Positions 34,991-44,114 are shown, counted from the stretch's first letter. The stretch: DNA of 64,000 nucleotides from Hymenobacter tibetensis (GCF_022827545.1 NZ_CP094669.1:2446001-2510000), one strand, 5' to 3'. Made by a program: numbers and translations. The notes: generated by a model from the sequence alone, not told the origin.

Positions 34991-36436
34991 CTACAGCGTA
35001 CGGGTTGTGTTGCTCGGAGCTGCATGTGTGCCGCGCCGTAGTTCCCAGGCCAGCACCACTAGCACGATTACGTATTCCAGCCCCACCAGCCACGGGTTTT
35101 CAAGGTAGGCGCTGGTTTGATAGGTTGAGTACGACAGCACTACCATGCCAGACCATACCAGCGCAAAACGGTAGGAGGTGAAAACGCTTAAAGCCACCAA
35201 AGGCGCCACATACCAGGGGTGTACCACCGTAGCCAAGAAGTAGTAGATGGCCAGCGTAAATAGTAAGGTCCGAGGCAACGTAGGCCAGGTAACAGGTTTT
35301 TCCCGCCACGCCAGCAGCAGTGCAAACGCGGCTGTAGTCCGTCCCAGTGCTGGCCCAATAAGCGCAATTTCATTGTAGCCAGTACGCCAGAAAACCACCG
35401 TGCGTACGACATAGTACACGCTGGCGTTAAATTCAAACTTGCTAAAGTAAAGCGTGAGACTACGGTTGATATTTCGCAGTAGATCAAGCGAAACAAATGG
35501 TAAGAAGAGTACCACAACTGTGCCGCCTGCTACCGCTGAGTACACAATAAACTGCCGCCAACTGAGCCGCCGTACCAGCAACGGCAGCATAAGCAACGGC
35601 AGCAGTTTCGTGCCGATGGCTAGGCCCAGAGCCAGTGCTGAAATGGTTTGTCTGCCACGCACTAGCAACCATAGCGCCAGCAGCCCGAAGCAAATCATCA
35701 GGGCCTCAAAATGCAGGTTACCGGTCAACTCCACCAGCACCAGGGGGTTGAGAAGATACCACAGCACCCGTTCTAAAGGCTGCCCGAACGCACGTAAGAG
35801 CGCCAAGAGCAGTGCCGCTGTAGCGGCCTCAGCCAGCAGCACCAGCAGCCGCAGCACCAGCACGGCTCCTACTTCAGTGGCTGGAAACAACCCCGATGCC
35901 AACCCGAATGCCGCTTGGCACACCGGCGGGTACACCGAGTAGTAGTGCGGCGAGTTGAGTTTAGGATATAGTGTTGCTAGCGTTGGCCGGATAGGAGCTA
36001 GGCGTTGGCTGGTGGCGGGAGTGAGTTGCTGAAAGGTGGAATCAGCAGAAATGCGTTGGGCCTCTTGCTCCGCCATCAGTTCATCGGGGCGGTATTGGTA
36101 GGGATTGATGCCGTGTGCTACCAAGAGTCCGTCCCAGCGGAAACGGTGGTAGTCGTCGGAGAAGCTAGGCAGGGCAGGTAGCCACAGCAGGCGCAAGAGC
36201 AGCGCTGCAAGTAAGCCGGCTCGCAGCGGCAACCCAGACTTCAACAGGTATACATACAAGCCAAATGCCACGGCCAGCAAGGCTAGCAACTGGCCGAACT
36301 GGGTTCTGGGGGTGGCGTAGGCCAATGCCCCGTATGCCAATCCAGAGGAGAGCAACGCCAGTAAATGAACAGGCCGAACAGCAGACGGAGTGGGCAAGGG
36401 CGGGAAAAGAGAATGGACAGGCGGCAACGCCTTCAA
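34991..36436 (-). CDS. Polyprenol-phosphate-sugar-dependent membrane glycosyltransferase (GT87/DUF2029-like)
   Basis: 481 residues with about 11 hydrophobic segments. Early luminal motif SDDYHRFRWDGLLVAHGINPYQY, with the tandem acidic Asp-Asp typical of GT-C enzymes that use a polyprenyl-phosphate sugar. Further VYPPVCQAAFGLAS, NPLVLVELTGNLHFEALMICFG, and AIGTKLLPLLMLPLLVRR match the mannosyltransferase-like GT87 group. The gene follows a cellulose-synthase-like GT2 by 14 bp; together with the DPM-type GT2 upstream, this suggests a small pathway: a polyprenyl-phosphate sugar is made, then used by this protein. Confidence 0.8.
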   Translation of the reverse strand: MKALPPVHSLFPPLPTPSAVRPVHLLALLSSGLAYGALAYATPRTQFGQLLALLAVAFGLYVYLLKSGLPLRAGLLAALLLRLLWLPALPSFSDDYHRFRWDGLLVAHGINPYQYRPDELMAEQEAQRISADSTFQQLTPATSQRLAPIRPTLATLYPKLNSPHYYSVYPPVCQAAFGLASGLFPATEVGAVLVLRLLVLLAEAATAALLLALLRAFGQPLERVLWYLLNPLVLVELTGNLHFEALMICFGLLALWLLVRGRQTISALALGLAIGTKLLPLLMLPLLVRRLSWRQFIVYSAVAGGTVVVLFLPFVSLDLLRNINRSLTLYFSKFEFNASVYYVVRTVVFWRTGYNEIALIGPALGRTTAAFALLLAWREKPVTWPTLPRTLLFTLAIYYFLATVVHPWYVAPLVALSVFTSYRFALVWSGMVVLSYSTYQTSAYLENPWLVGLEYVIVLVVLAWELRRGTHAAPSNTTRTL

Positions 36437-36450
36437 GCAGAGACGTACGG

Positions 36451-37917
36451 CTATTTACGATGCCGAATGGAATAGTAGAAGATCAGGCCATAGCCAACGG
36501 TCAGCATCAGGTGGAAGGGCAGCAGCCCCCAGTCATCCAGGTACAACCCGGCCCCGATGCCGAACGCAAAGTACAGCGTCAGCAGGCCTTCCGACAACGT
36601 GAGGCCATCCAGGAGAGAGCCAGTGCGGTAGCGTCTGCCTCGCCAAGTGCCCTGCTGCTGTACGAGGCCGAGCTTGGGCGTTCGGATGAAGGCCGACTGT
36701 TTTCCGGCCCAGCCTAGTAGCACGGCCCGCGCGTTGTGCAGCGTCAAGCCCATCGACATCGACATGAAAAGCAGGAACTTAGGCGCAAACCACCAAGTGG
36801 AAGCAGTGGGCTTATCGAGGCGCCAGCTCGTAAAATAATAGTGGATAAGGGGTACAAAAGCCAGCAGAAAGATGGACGACAGCTGCAAGAAAGGCTTGAG
36901 CTGTGGCAAATCAACGCGCACAAACACCAGCGGCACGCTCACCAGCGCCATCAGTAAAATTGCCACGAACACCGTGCTGTTCAGCAGATGAAAAGCGGCG
37001 TGCAGCTTGGTTGTAATGGTCTGGTTGGAGCGCAACACCGTGAGCAGGTGCTTACGGGCAGTTTCGGCGGCCCCTTTGGTCCAGCGGAATTGCTGCGACT
37101 TGAGCGCATCCATGGCCGCGGGTAGTTCGGCTGGCGCTACCACCTGGGGCAAGTAGCGGAAGCGCCAGCCGCGGAGCTGGGCCCGGTAGCTTAAGTCCAG
37201 GTCTTCGGTGAGGGTATCTATGTGCCAGCCGCCGGCATCTTCGATGCAGGAACGCCGCCATACGCCACCCGTACCATTGAAATTGATGAAATGCCCGCCG
37301 TACGTGCGGCCCACTTGCTCTAAATAGAAATGCGCGTTTAGCCCCAGTGCCTGAAGCTCGGTGAGCAGGGAGTAGTGTTCGTTGAGGTGGCCCCACCGGG
37401 TTTGCACAACGCCCACGTCTGGCGCGTCGAAATAGGGGATGGTTCGGCGCAGGAAATCCGGCTTGGGTACGAAGTCGGCATCGAAAATAGCAATGAACTC
37501 GCCGTTGGTTAGCTCCAACCCGTAGCGTAGCGCCCCGGCCTTGAAGCCTTCCCGGCTAGGCCGACGAACTTGGTCGATGCGCAGGCCGCGGGCCCGGTAG
37601 TGGGCTACGCGGGCCGCAACTAGCCCCACGGTTTCGTCGGTGGAATCGTCGAGGACTTGTAGGTGCAGCTTATCGGCGGGGTAATCGAGGGCGGCGCAGG
37701 CGTCGAGCAGGCGCTCTACCACAAACACTTCGTTGTAGATGGGCAGCTGCACCGTCACGCGGGGCCAGTGGGGTGGCGCAGCCGGCTCGGCAGCAAGGCC
37801 GTGCGTATAAGCCCGGCGCGCTAGCTGCGTAAGCTGAAACTGCGTGACGCTGAAGCCCAGAATAAAAACTAGGCACAGGCTGTAAAGCACCAGCAGCGTG
37901 ATTTCAAGAAAGAGCAT
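36451..37917 (-). CDS. Cellulose synthase-like processive GT2 glycosyltransferase
   Basis: 488 residues. One N-terminal helix, then a cytoplasmic GT2 domain: VTVQLPIYNE, LDDSTDET, REGFKAGALRYGL, the DxD motif in IFDADFVPKPDFL, FNGTGGVWRR, TEDLDLSYRAQLRGW, and the acceptor QxxRW motif QQFRW. Four to five C-terminal helices follow. All D, D, D, QxxRW elements of a processive beta-glycosyltransferase are intact. The pattern is closest to CslA/mannan-synthase-like bacterial proteins; no c-di-GMP PilZ domain is present. Immediately upstream of the GT87-like gene. Confidence 0.9.
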   Translation of the reverse strand: MLFLEITLLVLYSLCLVFILGFSVTQFQLTQLARRAYTHGLAAEPAAPPHWPRVTVQLPIYNEVFVVERLLDACAALDYPADKLHLQVLDDSTDETVGLVAARVAHYRARGLRIDQVRRPSREGFKAGALRYGLELTNGEFIAIFDADFVPKPDFLRRTIPYFDAPDVGVVQTRWGHLNEHYSLLTELQALGLNAHFYLEQVGRTYGGHFINFNGTGGVWRRSCIEDAGGWHIDTLTEDLDLSYRAQLRGWRFRYLPQVVAPAELPAAMDALKSQQFRWTKGAAETARKHLLTVLRSNQTITTKLHAAFHLLNSTVFVAILLMALVSVPLVFVRVDLPQLKPFLQLSSIFLLAFVPLIHYYFTSWRLDKPTASTWWFAPKFLLFMSMSMGLTLHNARAVLLGWAGKQSAFIRTPKLGLVQQQGTWRGRRYRTGSLLDGLTLSEGLLTLYFAFGIGAGLYLDDWGLLPFHLMLTVGYGLIFYYSIRHRK

Positions 37918-38054
37918 TCAAGAATAAATGAGCACAAAGAACGGCAGGCTACGGCTGGAAAGCATCTGGCAGCCACCACCCCAGGAGGGTGGCAGTGCAG
38001 CGGATGCCCACGCAAGTAGATAGACTCTAGCTCAGGAAGAAAATGAAACGATGA

Positions 38055-38747
38055 TTACAAATACCGAAAAATGGTCCACAAAATTTTGTAGCCAGCTCCA
38101 AGCGTGCCGCGCACCGTACCAGATACTTTGCTGGTGCCAATACGGCGGCGGTAGCGTACCGGTACTTCCGTGCTGGCAATCTTGAGCTTGGCTGCTTTTA
38201 GCTGCATTTCCACCGTCCAGCCGTAGGTGGTATCCTGCATGCCGATTTGCCGGAGGGCCGAAGCCCGAATGGCCCGGAATGGACCCAGGTCGGTGAAGCT
38301 AGCACCGTAAAGCCGTCGCAGTAGGTTAGTGGCCAGCCAGTTGCCGAAGATTTGTTGGGGTAGCATCGAGCCGACTTCGCGTTGACCTAAAGCGCGCGAG
38401 CCAATAACCATGTCTGCCTCACCACGCAAAATGGGCGCCAGCAGCAGCGGCATTTCCTCGGGATAGTCGGAATGGTCGCCGTCCAGAAAAACAATAATGT
38501 CTGGCTGTTCGGCAGCTGGGCGAGCGAAGCAGCGGGCCATACCAGCCAAGCAGGCGTAGCCGTAGCCAGGCCGGGGTTCGTACAGCACGGTTGCACCCCC
38601 GGCGGTGGCTACGGTGCTGGTCTGGTCCGAGGAGTTGTTGTCCACTACAATGACCTCGCGCACTAAGTGGCTTGGAATTTCTGCCAGCACCTTGCCAATC
38701 GACTGTTCCTCGTTGTAAGCTGGGATGATAACGTCAATGAAGGGCAT
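38055..38747 (-). CDS. Polyprenyl-phosphate mannose/glucose synthase-like GT2 (DPM1 type)
   Basis: 230 residues from the ATG at 38745-38747 (an in-frame TTG 18 bp upstream is less likely). Seen: DVIIPAYNEEQSIGKVLAEI, VVDNNSSDQTSTVA, FLDGDHSDYPEEMPLLLAPI with the DxD-like DGD, GSRALG, NLLRRLYGASFTDLGPFRAIR and TYGWTVEMQLKAAK, then VRYRRRIGTSKVSGT. This is the soluble DPM/UgtP-like subfamily with no C-terminal membrane helices. It would supply polyprenyl-phosphate sugar to the GT87-like protein encoded 1.6 kb downstream. 137 bp separates it from the processive GT2. Confidence 0.9.
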   Translation of the reverse strand: MPFIDVIIPAYNEEQSIGKVLAEIPSHLVREVIVVDNNSSDQTSTVATAGGATVLYEPRPGYGYACLAGMARCFARPAAEQPDIIVFLDGDHSDYPEEMPLLLAPILRGEADMVIGSRALGQREVGSMLPQQIFGNWLATNLLRRLYGASFTDLGPFRAIRASALRQIGMQDTTYGWTVEMQLKAAKLKIASTEVPVRYRRRIGTSKVSGTVRGTLGAGYKILWTIFRYL

Positions 38748-38924
38748 CGGGCAGATTTCAGACAATTGAATTTTCCACTTGTAGTTGCTTGTTGCTAGTT
38801 CGGCTAGTTAGCCGAGGGCAGCAGCAAGCCACAAAGATGCAGTTTGTTGGACCACAAAATCCTACTCACGCAAATTCTAGCCTTGTACGCTACTTTTACG
38901 ATTTCAACCTGAACTGTACGTGTC

Positions 38925-39392
38925 ATGCTCCAGCTAGGCGATAGTGCCCCTGACTTCACCTTAAAAACCACCACGGGGGAAGCGTTTCGCTTGTCTGACC
39001 AGCGGGGGCAACGAGCCATTGTGCTGTATTTCTACCCCAAAGACGACACCCCAGGCTGCACCGCCGAAGCGTGTTCTTTCCGTGACCAGTACCAGGATTT
39101 TCAGGACTTGGGGGCCGAAGTAGTGGGCGTTAGCTCGGATTCAGAAGCATCTCACCAAAAGTTCACGCAGAAGCACCGCCTGCCTTTCCCGCTGCTGGCC
39201 GACACCAACGGGCAGGTACGCAAGCTCTACGAGGTGCCCCGTGCGCTGCTGGGTATCCTGCCTGGCCGTGTCACGTTCGTTATCGACAAAGAAGGTGTCA
39301 TCCGCTACATTTTCAATTCTATGAACCGGGCCACCGACCACGTTGCGCACGCCCGTCAGGTGCTAACTGACTTACAGGCGTCACCGGCCTAA
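38925..39392 (+). CDS. bcp: Thioredoxin-dependent peroxiredoxin (BCP/PrxQ type)
   Basis: Reduces hydrogen peroxide and organic peroxides using thioredoxin. 155 residues. Seen: LQLGDSAPDFTLKTTTGE, FYPKDDTPGCTAEACSFRDQY with peroxidatic Cys45 and resolving Cys50 (the C-x4-C atypical 2-Cys arrangement), GVSSDSEASHQKF, and FVIDKEGVIRYIF. The resolving cysteine five residues downstream identifies the alpha-type BCP group. Divergent from the DPM-like gene. Confidence 0.95.
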   Translation: MLQLGDSAPDFTLKTTTGEAFRLSDQRGQRAIVLYFYPKDDTPGCTAEACSFRDQYQDFQDLGAEVVGVSSDSEASHQKFTQKHRLPFPLLADTNGQVRKLYEVPRALLGILPGRVTFVIDKEGVIRYIFNSMNRATDHVAHARQVLTDLQASPA

Positions 39393-39469
39393 CACTATAC
39401 TGCACTGATAGGGCGGCTGCCGCAGAAGCAGCCATTTAGTACCAAACGACAGGTTTATATCGGAAGAAG

Positions 39470-40039
39470 ATGGGGGCTTTACGAACGGATATGCTACAGC
39501 GGGCGCAGCGCAACCGCCGCGTAATATCATTGAGGACCAGCAGCGGATTGTTTTTGGGCTACGTACTTAGTCACAATCCGGAGTTGTTGATGCTGCGCAC
39601 CATTACGCGCCAAGGACTACCAACTGGCGTCCAGACAATCAGTCTCAACACGGTCACGCAGATGCATTTCGACGACCGGTATGTTCGTCTGATCGAGTTC
39701 AAGGAGCACAATCCGGAGGTCGTATACGGCCTGCCAGCTGCTCCCGGCGGCCTAGAAAACCAGTACCTCACCGTGCTCGTGCTTCTGCAGCGGGCGCAGG
39801 AAGTACGGCAACTCATCATGCTCGAAACGCAAACCGACAGCTACCTCTACGGCTATGTAGTACGCGTTGCCGACGACGAACTGCTGCTGGAAACGTACAC
39901 GCAGTACGGCGAAACCGACGGCCACACGATCTTAAGCCTAGAGGATGTACGCAACGTAATCTGGAGCGACGAAGACACCCGCACCATTGACTTGCTGCTC
40001 AAAGAGAATGGCCTGAACACCGGCAAGTCCACTATATAA
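39470..40039 (+). CDS. Unknown protein with two Sm/SH3-like repeats
   Basis: 189 residues, no signal or membrane segment. Two halves look like copies: RRVISLRTSSGLFLGYVLSHNPELLMLRTI... then VRLIEF in the first, and RQLIMLETQTDSYLYGYVV...DDELLLETYTQYG... then RTIDLL in the second. Each has five short beta strands, a GYV turn, an LL(M/L) strand, a glycine turn and a V(T/R)xxxxxD end, as in a small barrel that might bind RNA or peptides. No database family recognised. The start ATG is chosen over an internal ATG at 39491 because of the conserved spacing of the first repeat. Follows bcp by 78 bp. Confidence 0.65.
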   Translation: MGALRTDMLQRAQRNRRVISLRTSSGLFLGYVLSHNPELLMLRTITRQGLPTGVQTISLNTVTQMHFDDRYVRLIEFKEHNPEVVYGLPAAPGGLENQYLTVLVLLQRAQEVRQLIMLETQTDSYLYGYVVRVADDELLLETYTQYGETDGHTILSLEDVRNVIWSDEDTRTIDLLLKENGLNTGKSTI

Positions 40040-40164
40040 CGGGCCTGTTGAGTGCCTGGTAGTGGTGGTTGAATAAAGGAGTGCGGGGGTAGGCGGTAGG
40101 CTGGAGTCGCCGAAAGGGCTGGTTTTGCGTAAGCCAAGGATTGAAATTCAAGTTGATCCTCCTC

Positions 40165-41166
40165 ATGTTTCGCACCTACTGCTCTGTATTGCTGGTTTGC
40201 TTGCTGTCCTTCAGCACCGCTGGCGTAGCCCAAACGGCCTTGCCGGCTCTCAATGCCACGCTCGATGGCTATGACTATCCGTTTCCGGTGAAAACCTTAC
40301 CGCTGGTGCTGGAAGGGCAGCGCCTGCGCATGGCCTATATGGATGTGCCCGCCAGCGCAAAAGCCAACGGCCGCACTGCGGTGTTGCTACACGGCAAAAA
40401 CTTTTTCGGAGCGTATTGGCGCGAAACCATCGAGGCACTGGCTGCGGCCGGTTTCCGGGTGGTGGTGCCCGACCAAATAGGCTTTGGCAAGTCCGACAAG
40501 CCCGACATTCACTATTCTTTTCATCAACTGGCCCGCAACATCAAGCACTTGCTGGACACCTTGGGCGTGCAGAAAGCCACAATTGTAGGGCACAGCATGG
40601 GGGGCATGCTGGCTACACGCTTCGCGCTGCTCTACCCCGAAACCACGGAAAAGCTCGTTCTCGAAAATCCTATTGGGCTGGAGGACTACCGCGTAGGCGT
40701 CCCGTTCCAAACAGTCGATCAGGCCGAAGCAACCGAGCGAAAAAGCACCGAGGAAAGCATCCGGAAATACCACGCCACCTACTACCCCAATGGGTATCCC
40801 AAGGCCCACGACCAATGGCTGCTACCATTGGCGGCCCAAACCCGCCACCCCGATTTTCCGAAGGTTGCTCGTGCCAACGCCCTCACCTTTGATATGATTT
40901 ATCAGCAGCCCGTAAGCTATGAATTCAGCCGCCTTACGGTGCCTACGCTGCTGGTCATTGGCCAAGACGACCGCACGATAGTAGGAAAAGGCCTCATTAA
41001 AGATTCAAAAGTGCTAGCCAGCATGGGACAGTATCCGGCGCTAGGGCAGCGCACGGCTGCTCAAATCAAGGGCGCCAAGCTTGTGGCGTTACCCAACGTG
41101 GGGCACATTCCGCATCTGGAGGCTACCCCACAATTTCTGAAGGCCCTGCTAGCCTTTGTGCGGTAG
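40165..41166 (+). CDS. Secreted alpha/beta hydrolase
   Basis: 333 residues from ATG 40165, with signal peptide (MFRTYCSVLLVCLLSFSTAG, cut near VAQ). Core of the fold: VLLHGKNFFGAYWRETIEAL, VVVPDQIGFGKSDKP, nucleophile elbow GHSMGGMLATRF (Ser), VIGQDDRTIVG (Asp) and NVGHIPHLE (His). Pattern resembles periplasmic epoxide hydrolase/haloalkane-like or esterase-type enzymes of Bacteroidota; the substrate is unknown. A TTG at 40141 could add eight residues. No linked pathway genes. Confidence 0.9.
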   Translation: MFRTYCSVLLVCLLSFSTAGVAQTALPALNATLDGYDYPFPVKTLPLVLEGQRLRMAYMDVPASAKANGRTAVLLHGKNFFGAYWRETIEALAAAGFRVVVPDQIGFGKSDKPDIHYSFHQLARNIKHLLDTLGVQKATIVGHSMGGMLATRFALLYPETTEKLVLENPIGLEDYRVGVPFQTVDQAEATERKSTEESIRKYHATYYPNGYPKAHDQWLLPLAAQTRHPDFPKVARANALTFDMIYQQPVSYEFSRLTVPTLLVIGQDDRTIVGKGLIKDSKVLASMGQYPALGQRTAAQIKGAKLVALPNVGHIPHLEATPQFLKALLAFVR

Positions 41167-41376
41167 GAGTAATTGTCAGCAAAGGAAGGCCCCAAGCATC
41201 CTGTAGCCGCTGCGCGGCATCGTTGCTGAGTGCTTCAAGAAACGAAGAAGCCATTAGTGTGCCTGCAGTAGACGTAGTAAGTGGGGTGAAAGCTGAAGAG
41301 TAATTCTACCGGGTAGGATGGGCATTCGGGCGCCAAGCCGTATGTTGCACTCAATTCAGGGTGACTGGCTTATTTT

Positions 41377-42339
41377 ATGGGTAATATGCGTTTGCACGGA
41401 CTGATGCTTCCCGTGTTGTTTTCGATAGCCTCGCTTGCACAGGCGCAGCAACCAACCACTTCCAAACCAGGGCAACCTAAGCCAGCATCAGTTCGCAAGC
41501 CTGCGCCATCTCGCCGGCCAGCCACTAGTCGTGGGAAAGCCGTGAAGCCTGTTGCAAAGCCAGCTGTAAAACTTGAGCGGGCAACTGTAGTGAGTGTGAG
41601 CGACACGGTGAAAGGCCGGTTCATAGTGCCACAAGTGCAACTGTCCGACGCCGCCGTGGCTGCCCGCATCAACCTGGGTCTGACGGATGCCGCGCTAGGC
41701 GAGGACCTGGATGGGGTGCCTCAGCCCCTGACTGCCAGTTCGGCTATCGAGCAGGCCCACATCGAGTTTGAAGCTGGGAAGAGTGGCTTCTCGGAGTCGC
41801 GCTACGAAGTGCTCTACAACGACCATGGGTTGCTGTCCGTGGAATTCACGTCCGAGTACAAGGGAGCCTACCAGTCGTCGGTGAAGCGCCACGCTACCTT
41901 CGATTTGCGTACCGGCCGCTTACTGGAAGTGCGCGACATGGTGGCCGACACGACAGCCTTGCAACAGCGCTGGCAGCAGTCCATCAACCGCAGAGTAACC
42001 GACCACCTGAATTCGCTGCCTAAAGAGTACCCGCAGATCGAAACAGACACCAATCTGCTAGCCGACGTGAAGCATCGGCTGTACTGGAACGACAGCACCA
42101 AAGTGGTGGAATTGCAAGCAGGGGAGCCTCGTTTCTACGACTTCGCTATCAACTCATTCGGCCTCATGCTCTACTACGACTTCGGTTTTCCGCACGTAAT
42201 GGAGCCCTTGCAACCTGACACGGACTACCAATTCACCTACGCCGATATCAGGCTGTGGCTGAAACCGAGGGGCCCTCTAAGCTTCAAACTAGAAACGTCG
42301 CCTCCTAGCTCAAAATCCGCAGCGAGTCCGCGTGGATGA
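41377..42339 (+). CDS. Exported DUF3298/RsiV-like protein
   Basis: 320 residues. Signal peptide (cut near AQAQ, about 24), then a Lys/Pro/Ala-rich, disordered basic linker (about 25-66), then a folded domain. The pattern YEVLYNDHGLLSVEFTSEYKG and TFDLRTGRLLEVRDMV is typical of the DUF3298 (RsiV C-terminal/PdaC) domain, followed by FYDFAINSFGLMLYYDFGFPH. The closing TSPPSSKSAASPRG is polar. The last 35 bp overlap the 3' end of the convergent ferredoxin gene. Cell-wall or stress-sensing role is possible but unproven; ATG 41386 is an alternative start. Confidence 0.65.
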   Translation: MGNMRLHGLMLPVLFSIASLAQAQQPTTSKPGQPKPASVRKPAPSRRPATSRGKAVKPVAKPAVKLERATVVSVSDTVKGRFIVPQVQLSDAAVAARINLGLTDAALGEDLDGVPQPLTASSAIEQAHIEFEAGKSGFSESRYEVLYNDHGLLSVEFTSEYKGAYQSSVKRHATFDLRTGRLLEVRDMVADTTALQQRWQQSINRRVTDHLNSLPKEYPQIETDTNLLADVKHRLYWNDSTKVVELQAGEPRFYDFAINSFGLMLYYDFGFPHVMEPLQPDTDYQFTYADIRLWLKPRGPLSFKLETSPPSSKSAASPRG

Positions 42340-43675
42340 GGGGGGAAGCCTGGTAGCGTCCTTCGCGAGGACCGTTCTCTAGGTTGAGTACGCCACGGGG
42401 GCAAGCCGTGCTGCACATACCGCAGCCAACGCAAGAGGCCCGGATAATTGGCTCGCCGCGCTGGGCGTATTGCTTGACGTCGATGCCCATTTCGCACACG
42501 TTGGAGCAGTTGCCGCACGAGATGCACTGAGCGCCATTGGTAGTGATGCGAAAGCGCGAAAAATGCTTCTGCAACAGCCCTAAGTACGCCGCCATGGGGC
42601 AGCCAAACCGGCACCACACCCTGTTTCCCAGCAAGGGGTAGAAGCCCACGCCGACAACACCCGAAAACACCGAGCCAATGGCAAATCCATAAGCTTTGGA
42701 CAGCGGCTCGGCAACCGGCTGCAACGCCGGCACCGCGCCCGAAGCCGCCAGCCACAGCACAGCCGTAAGCAACACAATGAACACCAGTATCGGGTAGATG
42801 ATGCGCACCTCCCAGCGCCAGGCGGTGCGGGTTTTGTCGGAGAGGTGGCGGTAGGGGTCACCGGCAGTTTCGGCCAAGCCACCGCAGCCGCATACCCAGG
42901 AGCAATACCACCGCTTGCCGTAGAAATACGTCAGAATTGGGGTGCCCACGAACGACATGACCACTCCCCAAAACACCATAAACACGCCCAGTCCGGGGCC
43001 ACCGTCTTTCAGTAGATAATTTACTGTTCCCGGAAAAAGGTAATCGTACTTAAGGGGCCAGAAGTAGCTGAAATAGTACTCGGGCTTCTGAAAAGCCAGC
43101 AGCAAGCCAGGCAACAAAAAGGCAAATCCCAACTGGAAGAACATCACCGAAACCGTGCGGATGCGCTGGTAGGGCGAGTGGCGGTACTTCCAGAGGGCCC
43201 GGCCGCCCATCACAAGTACGGCCAGCGTGTAGAACGTGCCGTAGAGCAGCCATTGATCGGCGGGCTTGTTCCGCAGCCAGTGGCTGAATGGGTCGAGGGT
43301 GTGCACAAGTTGGTTGAAGGGCCCAAAATTGCCTCGGTCATCGGGGCTGCTGAACCAATACAATACCACGTAGAAGCCCGTGAGTATCACCGCAGTTAGC
43401 CACGCCACAGCGCCTCGGCCGGTACTGCCGCGCAGCCATAAATTGTCCTGCTTCACCCCGGCCGAACCTCGCCCGAATTTCCACCAAGCCCAGCCTAACG
43501 TGCCTCCACTTACCAGTGCCAGCGCCAGGTACATGCTGCGCTGTGCCCGCCCCGCATCAGCATCGAATGCCACCGTAGAGAGTGCCAGCAGCCCAAGCCC
43601 AATGACGGTAAGCAGAACTTTTTCGATAACCGGGGTATCGGCCAACGGGGGAGGAGTAAGCGTGAGCGAAGACAT
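42305..43675 (-). CDS. Membrane 4Fe-4S protein (NapH/NosR/CcoG-like)
   Basis: 456 residues. Several hydrophobic helices occupy about 15-380. Two CxxxC(x) pairs lie on loops between helices (WYCSWVCGCGG and WCRFGCPMAAY), as in NapH- and CcoG-type proteins, and two 4Fe-4S motifs close the protein: Cys384-387-390-394 (CISCGNCSNVC) and Cys415-418-421-425 (CVGCGMCSTACP). It would pass electrons between the membrane quinone pool and a partner. The neighbours encode a His/Asp-tailed membrane protein and an FAD oxidoreductase, so it is probably part of one electron-transfer module. Convergently overlaps the previous gene by 35 bp. Confidence 0.85.
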   Translation of the reverse strand: MSSLTLTPPPLADTPVIEKVLLTVIGLGLLALSTVAFDADAGRAQRSMYLALALVSGGTLGWAWWKFGRGSAGVKQDNLWLRGSTGRGAVAWLTAVILTGFYVVLYWFSSPDDRGNFGPFNQLVHTLDPFSHWLRNKPADQWLLYGTFYTLAVLVMGGRALWKYRHSPYQRIRTVSVMFFQLGFAFLLPGLLLAFQKPEYYFSYFWPLKYDYLFPGTVNYLLKDGGPGLGVFMVFWGVVMSFVGTPILTYFYGKRWYCSWVCGCGGLAETAGDPYRHLSDKTRTAWRWEVRIIYPILVFIVLLTAVLWLAASGAVPALQPVAEPLSKAYGFAIGSVFSGVVGVGFYPLLGNRVWCRFGCPMAAYLGLLQKHFSRFRITTNGAQCISCGNCSNVCEMGIDVKQYAQRGEPIIRASCVGCGMCSTACPRGVLNLENGPREGRYQASPLIHADSLRILS

Positions 43676-43853
43676 AACAGAGAGAATAGACGGAAGAAGA
43701 AAAGCTGGTGCTTTCAGAGCATAACTTGAAAAGGTCCTTCATGCAAAGCGCTGTGGTTCTGTATAGTAGATGCCTAGACTTTGAAACACAGCTAACGGAT
43801 TGCCAGCACGCACGGCAGCCAGCTAACGAGTAGCCGTGCTGGGCTGCTTGAGG

Positions 43854-44114
43854 TTAGTGCATATGGTCGTGATCATCATCGTCGTCATGATGGTGATGAT
43901 GGTGGGGAGCATCCGGCTTGCCGAAGTAGTTGCGCAGAGTGCCGGCTACGTAAAGTGCCGTCCAGCACACGTAAAGCCAGTTGAAGCCGGGAGGGATGCT
44001 ATTGGTGAAGTAGTGCAGGATCAGGTGGGCACCTGCGCTCATGATGAGCCCTGTTACGGCAATAAATTGAAAGCTGTTGAGTGCACTAGGTCGATATAGC
44101 TTGTTGAAATCCAT
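43854..44114 (-). CDS. Two-helix membrane protein with His/Asp metal-binding tail
   Basis: 86 residues. Two hydrophobic helices (FQFIAVTGLIMSAGAHLILH and WLYVCWTALYVAGTLRNYFG, each quoted to 20 residues), then a tail beginning DAPHHHHHHDDDDDHDHMH. The short histidine and aspartate tail looks like a metal (Ni, Zn, Cu, Co) or proton buffer at a membrane surface. Spaced 82 bp from the FAD oxidoreductase start side and 178 bp before the 4Fe-4S gene. No family recognised; the tail may be low-complexity but the helices are clear. Confidence 0.7.
   Translation of the reverse strand: MDFNKLYRPSALNSFQFIAVTGLIMSAGAHLILHYFTNSIPPGFNWLYVCWTALYVAGTLRNYFGKPDAPHHHHHHDDDDDHDHMH

Noticed and set aside
41123..41254. 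Minus-strand frame beginning MASSFLEALSNDAAQRLQ, 43 residues
   Set aside because: It looks coding at first, but it overlaps the 3' end of the secreted hydrolase, has no promoter and stops inside that gene. Kept only as a possible remnant.
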